A stretch of 64,000 bases of DNA from Patiria pectinifera (lineage: Eukaryota > Echinodermata > Asteroidea > Valvatida > Asterinidae): NCBI GenBank assembly GCA_029964075.1, contig CM057133.1, positions 12,920,699 through 12,984,698 of the forward strand. Reading direction: 5' to 3'. The stretch's first letter is position 1; each line of letters begins with the position of its first letter. The position numbers and the translations under genes are program-made. Below are positions 50,501 to 62,500 of the stretch, in pieces. The notes under the pieces were generated by a model. That model saw only the letters and a program-made list of their open reading frames with translations, was not told the origin of the DNA and did not search any database.

Positions 50501-53500
50501 GATGTTCTCACCGCACAGGTCGCCCTCGAAACCGGCAAGGCAGTCACACCTGGTTCAAAATGGAAGCACATCAACTTGGAGCTGGAATCAGACCCATCAC
50601 AAGTCCATGCAGTCACAAGTCAAGTCATAAGTCATAATCACAAGTCAATCACAAGTCAAGTCATAAGTCAAATCACAAAAACAGCAAAATTTGATAAAGG
50701 TCTCACATTGTTGCAGTAAAGAAAGTCATTGTGCACCTCTTTTCTTTTGTGATTGCTTATTAACTTTGAATGATTTTCTTCCTTCTTGTGATGGTAGTGG
50801 TTAGCATTTGTGACTCGTGGTCGAAGGCTAAGGGATTCAAATCCAGCTGCTGGACATACGTTGTGTCCTTGGGCAAGCCACTTCACCCCCACCTGCCTCT
50901 CTCCACCCAGGAGTATAAATGGGTACCGGCATTAGCTGGGGAGTAACATGCCATAGACTTGCATCCCATCCAGGGGAAAAGAAATATTCTCCGTCTTTTC
51001 ATGCCAAGAAAACCGGAGATAAATACTGGCGTGATGAGCCATATGGACTCGTTACAAACTGGACTTTTTACTTTCTGATAAATTTTAAAAACTTGAATGT
51101 TTCCCGAAGGTTCTTAGCAATATGCCGTGGGAGTACACAAGCAATTTCTCCCCCTCCCCCTCAAGGAAAAGCCTCTAAGCCTACCTGAATCCACCGTTGA
51201 GGTTCCGGCATTGGGCACCGTTCAGGCACGGCATATCCTCGCAAGCGTCCAGCTGCACCTCACAGTTGCGACCTTTGAACCCATCAGGGCAGTCGCAGGT
51301 GTAGCGCTCCGTCAGGCTGACGCTGCAGACGCCCGCGTTCTCGCACGGTCCCGACAGGCAGGGGTCACATTTGGCTTGGATGTTCATATCTGGTTCCTCT
51401 GTAGGTACAAAGATGTGATTTTAGGGTGAAGGAACCAATTTTACTGTTTTTCAATTTTTTTTACTGTTTGTTCTCCTCCTTCAATACAATGCACAACGAG
51501 AAGTGTCTGACTCTAACAGAGAAAGTTGAGTTCCAAAAAGAACCAGACATATTTATTTGATGTTTCAGTCAACACTTTCTGACTCTCACCAGGTGAATGA
51601 AATGGCAAGTTAATAAAATACCTCACTTCTCTTTTAGAGTTGACTGCTTCACTAATGTTTTCCAAAATTTCACTCCAGATGTACTCTCTAAAATTGCACA
51701 GCCTCAATTTGCATTAACGATGAAAAAGTTCAGAGACTTTCTGCAACTCGAATGTTCCCAATTTGAAATGTTGTGAAACAGCAAATAAGTTTTCTTGTCT
51801 GAAGACCCAAAAGTTGCAAAGAGTTGCTAAGGTGTACCAAAAATGAAAGTTTATTCCATGCTATTCAGCACGGATTTCAACTCATAAAAGTAATTTCTGG
51901 GATAACAGGATCCAGGTAAGTGCTGTGAGCAAAGAACTGTGATCATTGGTGAGCAAACGTTAGCAGGGACATGAAATTGAGCCTGATGTCGACAAAATCC
52001 TTACCAGTACAGACGAAGGATTTGGAAGGAGCAGTCAGGATTAGCTTCCCACGAAGGTCGTAAGGGTCGGCACACTTGGCGATGCCGGGCTCCTTGAAGC
52101 CATCCGCCTTGACCCATTCCGACAGCCACTGCAGGTGACAGTCACAGTACAACGGGTTGTTGCCCAGGGCACTGCAGTGACAAACGACAAAAGCAAATGT
52201 TTGGATTCGAACCCCAGACCCCTAAATTGCAGTGCTCTACCAACTTCATGAACATATTTGCAAGACACTGCATCATTCAATGGAGATCAAAATTGACAGA
52301 CACTGGACTTGAACTCGGGACACATCCATTCAGAGGTTCGATGAAACAAGTCATTTCAAGAAAACTTACATGTGGCTCAGAGAGTGGAGATCGTTGAAGA
52401 CGCCGTTTGGAAGCGTCGAGAGGTCATTGCCCTGGAGTGACCTATGAAAGGAAAAAAAGAAATTATTGTGTGTACTAGCGTGTGATGACAGCAAAGTTTT
52501 AATCAAGTCTTCACAAGTCAATCACATCTGTTATCAAGTCTCTAGTCTGAAGTAAATTCTGACAAAGGAAGTCAGTGTTGTTGCGGAGTCCATCGAAAAC
52601 CCGATCACAAGCCTGGTCACAAGCAACAGAGTATTAACAATAACAAAGGAATACCTTTGTCAGAGATTATCTGAACAGTGTGTGACTTTATCTAAGCCTG
52701 AAGGACTTGTTCTGGACACGCAAGGACTTTGTTAGGATTGACGCAACTACAGCACTGATTGAAGTCCATCCCCAGTGACCAATCTTAATTGTGACCTAAC
52801 TTGTGATTGACTTGTTGGTGACATTTGACTGACTTGATTTCAATTTCTACAAGACAGCAAGCCACTAAGCTAGACTTTCAAGCAGTAAAACTCACAGCCT
52901 TTAGTTCCACTAGAACCAACTTGGGGATGGAGTCATAAGCCAGCCAGCCGGCAGCAAGTTTGCCTGCCTGTGGGACAAATCAGCCTGCCACCCAGCATTT
53001 TTTTCCTGTGCAGTTCAACTGGGAACAATAGAGGGAGCCCTCCCTGCAGGCATGCATATTCATATATGTCCTGGGCTTTGGAGAATATTTGAATCACTGA
53101 CGCAAGGCAGCAGATTTATGGCCTGGTTGAATGTAAACATGACCTTTAATCAGATAATCCGAGTTTGAATCGTGGTGATGCCTTTTTAGCTTATTTTTGT
53201 TTTATTTTTGAAATCAAATGCGGAAGGATTTTTTTTACAACTCAGAAACATCAAACTTACAGGATTCGTAGCGACCGCAATCCAGTGAAAGTGCCCGGTG
53301 GAATGCAGGCAATGCGATTGTAGCTCAGGATTCTGAAAGCAAGGATATCAAACATCAACATTCAAAACAAAAACTAAAAGTGATTCAAGAAATGTATCTA
53401 ATATTCAAGATTGTTGAGATGATTTTTAAAAGATCTTTGACTTGGTTATACTCACAGTGTTGAGAGCTTGGTCATGTTGGCAAAGGCATTCTCGGGTAAC

Positions 53501-56500
53501 ATTGTGATCAGGTTTGTACTCAGATCTCTAAAGACAAAAAAAATTACATTATAACAACAAAGTTTTGACTGAGCTTTACTACATGTACCACAAAGCAAAT
53601 CAGTCTGAAAACCAGAGAGAAAAAAGGAATGTTGGTTATTATTATCATTGTTGGCAAGAGTACTAAAAGAGAGATCACTTGTTGGAATGCACATCCCTGA
53701 GTTCACTCGAAGTGTTTTGTAGCGACACAAAAAAAACTCTTTATTTTTTGTCCGTGCATACGCCTTACCTTTTTGCTGGCTCAAAAAGGTAGTGCGTTTG
53801 ACTATGGAGACAAAAAAAAACAAAAAAAAACACACTATCTTGGTTTTATCTTGGTTTATCACTGTTCACAGTCAAGTCACTCATCAAGTTTCATCAATTT
53901 TCATCGTTTCCTCTGTTCGCTTTCTGTGTACATTCGTTCGTGTCATATTCTCGTCATATCATAGTCTATTTGTACGTAACTGTTAGTCTTCAGTGTAGTA
54001 CTAGTTGTTTATTGTATTGATTGTTGCATTGTTCTCTGTTGTTAATGACGTTATGGTGTTGTTCGAGTGTGATGCATTTCCACCTGACTACACACCGGAC
54101 ACCTACCAGGCAGAGCAGGCCCAGGCGCAGACGACGGACAGAGGCGTGCTACTCACACGACTTTGCCAACAATCAAACCCACAGCAATCAAACAATACAT
54201 TCAGATATTTCTCGATATCTGGAAAGACTTGGCCGAAGCTTGTTGTATGTTGGAGAAATCTTTCAACAGGCAAAAGAGCTACATCAGCTGCCAAATTCTA
54301 GTTCTCTCTGAGACACATATTTCCCTCCTAACCCTCCCCGTACTCTTCAAGAGATGCAAGGAGGATTTCTTACAGTGTGTGGAGGCTCTTCAGGTTTGTC
54401 ATTCCTTCCGGGATGGTCACAAGCTGGTTGGAGTCCAAGTATCTGAAGGCAAAAAAAAAGAGAAAAAAAAAAGATTTTGAGTTGGTCTAAGATCTCCAAA
54501 TCTAGTGTCTTCTTAAAATTGTCTCCGAAATAATTTGTATGATCAGTGATACCACCTGGTAGCATGTGAGAAAGCGACAAGCTTACTTGGCTGAGAAATG
54601 AACCTAGGACATCACAATTTCCAACTAGGAAATCCCCCCCCCCAAAAAAAATTCTAATCAGAACATATTGTCCATTACACAAGAGGAAATGATGACTTAC
54701 ATTTCAGTTGCTGTCAGTGGGATGTTTCGTGGGGGCATCGTGAGTTCCTTGCGGCTGCATCGGACCACCGAACCACTGCAAGCACACTCCCTGGGGCAGG
54801 CAACTGATGGCAGGCAGCTATTCAGGTCGTTTTCTACAAGAACAAAAATCAAAACACGATGGGGTAAAAAAAAAAACCTGATTGAAAATTAACCCTAACC
54901 CTGCTGAATCCATGCTGAATCCATGCTGAAAGAAGTTTCACCTACAAATTTCACAAAAACTTTGGTGTCCCCCACTTACAATTAATCTGAATCGTGTGGT
55001 CATCTCCCAATTGATGTTTATAAACTCTTTTTTTTCTTTGTCCTTTTTATTTTTACTGGCCACACAGAATTGGCCACTAGTTTGATCAATGCACTACAAA
55101 CATAGGTGTAAATGAACCAACTAAAGTTTCTATAACTTGCAACAAAGTGCTCCATGCATATTGGTCAAATGCTGCCTTTCTATAGCGGAATCTGGCAACC
55201 AGAATTGGAAGCTATTACTGCGGTGGTGGCAAGCTCACGCGCATGCTGCACGCATTCTTAATGACAAGGCGCGCGCACATTTTGGTGAGGAGCCCGGAGT
55301 GCGTACAGGCTACCAGAGCGCAATTCGGGCGAGTCTGGTGCTACCTCAGAAAATGGCTGTCGCCAGACTAGTCTATACGCATTTTAGTCCATTATGTGTC
55401 CACTGCGTACTTTGGCATTAAGTTTAGAAACGGCTACAAATTCGCAACTGACAAAAAATGATTGAAAACACACTTCTAGAAAGGCAGCTGAAAAAAATTA
55501 TTCAACGATGCATGTCGAATGTAATTCCACTGCTGTCTGTCAAAAAAACAAAAAAATATGAAAAAAAAATTAATAGTCCTTTTTCTACGCAAACACTGAT
55601 TTAATACGTGGAACTTGTGCGCATTCATTGCACTAACTGCACATGCTCTCTGTAGCCTCAAGCATGACTAATGTTTACCCTCAGTCCGCTTTGGCAGTGT
55701 GACGTCATTTGGACCCAAAACTACACTGCAATCGAAGGCTGAGGGCGCATGCTGCACGCGTTGCCCACAGATTCCTAGATATTTAGAACCAGAGATTGAG
55801 AACTGTATTCTCTAACAATGACTGGAACGCTTCCAGCCTACATCCCTAAATCAAATCCCATCAAACTTCCCCAAAGTCTGTACTGGTCTTTGTACCTAGC
55901 TCACTGACTGACCGACTGGCTGGCGGACTCCCCTACTGACTGACTGTCACTTGTGTGCCGACGGACTGTTTTCCACCATTGATGACTAACGTCAGCAACA
56001 AAGGCAAACGGTCTTCCCCAGTCATTAGCTATGCTTTCCAAAATGCCCGACACACACAATAAACGTAATGATTCCGTCTGTGCTGAAATTTTCCATTTTC
56101 AAAATCCCAAGTAAATCCATACGTTACTGGGGACAAAAAATCACTTCCAGTGACAATAAATTTTTAGAGGATTTTAAAAGCTGCTATCCAAACAGTGACA
56201 CTTGTTGGATCGGCATACAGGACAGCGCCTATTTGGCTTCAATTTTTCGACGACATTATCTTTTTTCATTTGGGGTTTCCGCATCCAGTTTATGTTTCAG
56301 TATACTTGACGGCACTGGAAAAGAGCTCGACAACAACGCTAAGGATGTCGGGTCAACAAACCTTCGCAGGTGAAGTCCGTCTTGGCGAGGTCTTCCAGCG
56401 GAACGTCTCTCAGGTTGTCGGGAGACTGGCAGATGGGGTTGCCCGTGACGATGTTTCGAGAGCTCAACCACTCGGGAAGCCAGGACAAGTGGCAGTTGCA

Positions 56501-59500
56501 GTTCAGCGGATTGCCCATCAGGTTCCTGCGTGTATGTAAGAATACTTTCTGAATACTTTCTGAATACTTTCTGAATGCTTTCTGAATACTTTCTGAATGC
56601 TTTCTGAATACTTTCTGAATGCTTTCTGAATACACGTTCAAGTAATGCACATGACTGACAAGCTGTTGTTGTAGCAGTGAAAATCCAACCTTTCTTTCAG
56701 TAAATGGGAAAAAGTTTGCACAATGATAATAATTTTGATTGCTTTTTGTTTACATTTATGAGGCTTCTGAATGCAAATTTGTGTTTTAGTGATGTGGAAC
56801 ATAAATAACAAACAACAACTGCTTAACTGCAGCACAATATAAGCAGGAAGTACAATTTGAAAAAAAGTGTTCTTTTATTTAAAACAAAAATTGGGGGGCA
56901 TTAATACAACTGTTTTAACAGAACCTTATTCACGAAGAAGCCATTTTTGACCGTGTTCCCTGAATCTGTTTTATAAATTGTAAACTGTTGAATGGGATGG
57001 TGCCAGACTATTTTATGGTTGGAGTGCGTTCGAAGCCTCACTTTCAATTTTTTTTCAAATGTGGCTTATAGCATTAGGGTGCATTCAAGCACAAATTTTA
57101 AATTATTCAATAGAGCAGACTGGTATTACTTTGTAATGAACTTGTATTTCTTTGCTTGCATTTCTACTCGCATGTTCCGAGAATGATGAGTTTACTTCGC
57201 TTTCAATTTGGTACGGCTGACTCTCATGAATAAAGTCTATAACAACTTCAGCTAATGTATCTATGTCAAACTGAGCAACTCAACTAAAATACTTAACAGC
57301 CTTAACGCCCAGATGCTTCGTGGAAGAAAAAGAGAATACTTGAGACAAATACACAAACCTGGAGAAATCAGAAATCTACTTACACAGTGGAGAGCTCTGT
57401 GAGTGAGTCAAACGCACCGGATGTAATGGTGCTGATCCCGTTGTCATACAGGGCCCTACGAAGCAAAAAGCGTCAGATTGTAAATGGAACAAGAAGAGAA
57501 AGGATGAGTAATTCCGGCAATCAATCAAAAGTCAGTCACAAGTCATAAAAATCACAAGTCAAATCACGATTACCAGGAAGGAACAATAAAAGTAGAACAA
57601 TGGCGATAAATGCCTTTGTCATAGTTTGTAAAGCTTTGACTTTGTGACTGGATGACTTTTGATGGAGTAACAATTGATTCGGGACGACTTGTGAGGAGTT
57701 GCCTCCAGAGAATGACTCAGTCCACACGAACTACAAGCTGCGAAGTATTCACTGTATTCTTTTTTTCAAAGATTTGGTCCAACGGATACTTTACTTGAAT
57801 CTGTGTGATTCATTCTGTTGAAATTCTTTTAAGTTTTCAAATGAACCCCAAAAGGGAAACTGACAAGATGAATTATTACAACTGAAAAGTTGAACAAAGA
57901 AATTGACGGGAGCTGGGCTTGAACCTGCGACCTCCGGATTGCTGTTCCAGTGCTCTACCAACTGAGCTATCCAGCCCTATGTTGGCGGTTCCCCAATTCG
58001 TCAATCTCTTTGTTCAAGGGGCGCTAGTCAGAAGCCATGAATCGGAATATACAGCCAGGGATCACGCCCAAAGACATGATAAAGACCTGGGAAATGGCAA
58101 ACAGGGATCACTCAAAATGTTCTCGGTTGAACATTCAATGTGTTTATCTGGTGACACTCAGAGGCTCTCTGGGACCAGCAAAAAAAACAAAAACAAAACT
58201 GTAGCAATTATCAGGCCGTTGTTACACTCACAGTAGTCGCAGCGATTTCAGTCCGATGAAGGTCTCGTTCCCGATACAGGTCAGCCGATTGCTTCTCAGA
58301 TTCCTGACAAGGAGAACAAGTACAGAGATACAGTCATTACAATTTGAAACTGAAGGGCGCCATTGGTTTGCCGAGCAGGGTGCCAGCAGCTATTGTCAAA
58401 CTGGAAAGTAACATTCACCGTTTGCCAGATAACCATCCAGCAGGCACGCGAAACAAAAGTCTCGTTGTACAACTTAGTGCAACACACCATGAAAGAAAGT
58501 AAGCCGGTAACAGCCTATAATGCAAATCCATCGCGGTTAGTACATTTTCTACGTTATTTGCCAGTACTATAATTCAATCACATTTTGCCAGAGTTATTCA
58601 ATCCCAAACAGAATTAGAAAGTAATACCATGTTTGTTACTTCATAAATAAAACAGGCTCATTAATACTTTTGGTTGGTAAAACGCTTGTGTGGATCACTA
58701 CATTACAAGCACTGTTGGTTTTTTTCTAAATGATTTTAGTTAAATTGAAATCTTGATGGATAAGTAAGAACAATCTTTTAAACACTGACTTTTAAGCACT
58801 AAACTAAGCCTTTAAAAAAGGGTGAACCAGTATGCTCATCAAGTGCATTCGATATACGTATAATATTATTTTTAATGGTGTTATAGAAATAACCATGAGG
58901 TTCAGAGTACTTGTATGATTCAGTTTAGGCCTTGAAAAGAGTTTTTTTCACAAAAGGAAATTCAAACTTCCCACAGAGTAGGTTCAGTGATAAGTTGACA
59001 ATCCACTTTGGGGGAAAAAAAAGTTGGCAAATTTCTCAAAGTTGAAAAGGGGGGCGGATGTAGGAAATTGTGGAAGAATTGGCTGAAGCGTTGCACAGAT
59101 AATGGAAAATGGCGACAAAATGGAACCTGATGTGCCAAGGAACTCTTTGAAATTATGGAGCTGAGGAAACAGAGGACTAATTTTCGGGTTGTAAAAGATG
59201 CGCCATTCACAAAAAGCAAGATAAGATAGCTGTCCTGTAGATAACGTAAACTTTCAAGATCATCTGGTCACCAAACTTCTCAGGCTGATCTGAAATGTTC
59301 ATTGCCACTTTCATATGGAGGAAACATTCCAGGTTAAATTTTTCGAAAGGCAGACAATTTTGTTTGGTCGTCAGAGCAAAACAAACTATTAAAGGTTTCT
59401 ACTCGTTCTACTTTGGTTTTATGCAGGCCCTCTTACTTTTGAAAATTCACAAGATCTGCATATAAGTAAGGATGAAATATCCCTAGCTAGCAATTCTGTG

Positions 59501-62500
59501 GGTGATGGACCATCAAAGTGTTGTAGTACTCGTACTCGAGTACAAATTTTGGTACTCGTACTTGTACTCATGGAAACAAAATTCCCTTGTACTCGTACTC
59601 CTGACAAAGTACTCGTACTCCTACTCATGCAAAGTACTCGTACACGTACTCATGGAAATGCACTCGATTACAAGGCTGACATAAAGACACAAATTCGTTC
59701 TGTAGTTACCATACATCTGATGAATGATATAGTTATTGTGGGAACCGAAGACGCTGTGGGGACAGCAGAAAGTCCCACAATTTGGTCCTAATTTCCCCGA
59801 TAAAAGACTTGTCAACGTGCCAAGTCGATAATTGCTTGTTAAAGATATCCTCTGTTATTAAAAACTATTCCATTCATGACAGTCAAAGTGAGCTTTTACA
59901 ATCTGATGAGCTACATGTCTGGTGATTAACTCAGTAGATTGTGATACATGTCATTATTAATTATTATATATCTATATAAAATATATATAAATAAATAAAT
60001 AAGTGTTTATCATCACACAAATGAGTTAGTAACTACCAACCAACTTTTCCCGTGTAAGTGCAACAACATGATTTTGAAGTGACTATATTTGGTGATAATC
60101 TACGGTTACCGTGATTGAATAATGTCGTTAAGTCATCGACCGGTAGGTACCTACTTTTTAAAGTGAAATGCGTTAGGATCCAACAACCGAACACAGTACG
60201 ATTTGAGAACCAAACCACCCTGTCGCCATGGTTTTTAGGTAAGGCACAAAATAACTCGACACCAAGCATTTTCATTTAAAAAGACATGTTTTCGGTCACT
60301 ATATTTTGGTCGATTATTTCCTTCTCTTCATACAGTGCTTCGTAAAATTTTACACTGAGGCATTGCTGGCCTTCAAAATCCCCAAACCCTCAGCACTGCC
60401 AAGCAGGAGAAAGGTACCAAATATATGTCCAAAAAAGTTCAGCATTTGAAGAAAAAAAAGTTAGCTCGATTACTATCGATATTCACATTACCTTTCTAAA
60501 CCCATCACCAAATTATCTCGACAAATCACAAGCCTCAACGGCCAATGCGAAAGCGGCTTTAAATGCCTAGATGGATATATTATAAATGGCAAATGTAGTG
60601 ATCTTTAATACCAGAATTGGGGTGTAAAAATATCTAAATAAGAACTTGGAAAATGCCTTTAAAAATAGGCATATTGAAAATAAAGGGGGCAGTCTGCTGG
60701 ATGTAACCATGCCAGCCATGTTCAACCAGCAAAAACCCCCGCTACAAACCCAAAGTTGTTCTTCCCCCTTCCCCCGCCCCCCTGCCTCCCTCCTCCCCCA
60801 ATTGTCTACTAAGAGTATCAAAGTTAATCGAAGAAAAACCTCACCGCATGCCCATTATACTAAGACTGCAAACAAGATGGTTAGTACATGTTAATTGCCT
60901 CATGCAGACACAAGCACACACAATGCAAAACCAGCCAAAAAAAATCCAAGACATCCAGCACTGAAACTTATCGTTTTAGAAAAAAATGTTGACGTGTAAG
61001 TGACTAATTCTTCTGTTTCCGATGCTGTCGTGTTTTTCCTGCAAATTATTTGTGTGGAAATTGCTACGGATTTGACAAATTCCCGAGTGGTTGCCCCGGA
61101 AACATGAACAAATGTCAACCCAAATTAAGGAAGCTTTCCATCTTATGTTGAACTGGACAAAATCCAAAAATATATGTTTATCATTCTGGAATGTGCTTCT
61201 ATGACATCCTTTAAAATATATGATTTTTTCCCCAATTTTCCCCAAATTTATTTCATATTTTTTTTCTTTCTTTAGTTTAGTACAAGTTCTTTTATAAATT
61301 AAGTATGTCTGCAATGCATGACCAAAATAATTCAACACGTCTCTGGTTTAAAAAGGTTAATAAATTCACATCTTTAAAAGCTGGATTGTCGTGGATTTAA
61401 AGACAAAGAAAAACGTCAAACAAGCAGAGCTACGTGAAGAAGCAAAACAGACAGACGGGCACCGATGATCCAAATTGAGTAATAGAGATGCACATTCACA
61501 ACACACACCAGTTGAGTGCAGGGAAATGAGGTGGAGACGGGATACTATACTTACAGAGTTCTCAGTTTTTTAAGTCCCGAGAAAAATCGTCCGCGGACTT
61601 TGGTGAGCTTGTTGTTAGTAAGCAGCCTAGAGATAACAACAACAACATTGCCAAAAAAAAAGAGAGATAGACGTAGGGGGAAAAAATCACAAATACATGC
61701 GAGCAGAGCTTACGAGGGGCGGGATTTGGAGCTAAGAAGTGGGTGGGGTTTGGGGGTAGAGGGCAGGACTTCCAAGCTTGTGGGAGGAGTTTGGAGCATT
61801 AGGAAGTCTTGGGGACTGCATATATGAAAGGGAACAAAATGCATGCCAAGGCTACCTATCTATAATGTATTTTTTTTTCTTCTACAGTTTTTGAGACAGA
61901 GATAACCTGATTAGGTTATTGCTGTGGTTTTTTTTACACAAACTTGCGACACGATTAAACTATAATCGTAGACAATCAAGAGGCTGTTTGGAAGGGGTCT
62001 GGTTGGGGTTGGAGGTGTGGTCATCGGGTGGGAGGGGGGCAGTCTGACAAGTTGAGGGAGTGGAAAAATTTAGAAGGGGAGTTAGGGTGTTGGGAGTGTA
62101 CGACACTGATCCAGTGTTGAAAGACGAGGGACCAAAAGTTAAACAGGAGATGAAGGCAATTTCAAAATGGATTGTCGATCTGGGGGAAGGGGGGCGGTGG
62201 GACAGGGTACATTCAGACTTGGAGTGCGCAGACATTCCCTAGGTGGGGTCTGGGGCCAAAGTTTGAAATGCAGATGCCGTCTCCGTTATTGGCCTATATT
62301 TGATAGAACTACGGATTACGGATTAAATTTTGATTTTTTTTCTGATGGAGGGGTGTTGGGGTAGGGAGGGGGGTGTTGGTGGGGTGATGTTGTTACATTC
62401 CCAAAATTCTTTCGTGTAGATCTGCCCAGGGTGGGGGAGGGGGGTCCACCACTTGGTTTTTGGACCCCATCCCATGAAAGAAGGGAAAAAACGTTGAACA

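Noticed and set aside
53452-53862. 136-codon minus frame around the D4 LRR2 exon
   Set aside because: Only the 72 nt next to the donor match Slit. The rest is intron left open by chance upstream of a good acceptor.
56339-56650. Frame continuing from minisatellite into the LRRCT exon as one protein
   Set aside because: The repeat part is intronic on present evidence. It was kept only as a possible alternative-acceptor finding.
57919-57991. Functional tRNA-Ala gene
   Set aside because: The acceptor stem does not pair, position 33 is not T, and the T stem has a mismatch, so it is tRNA-derived only.
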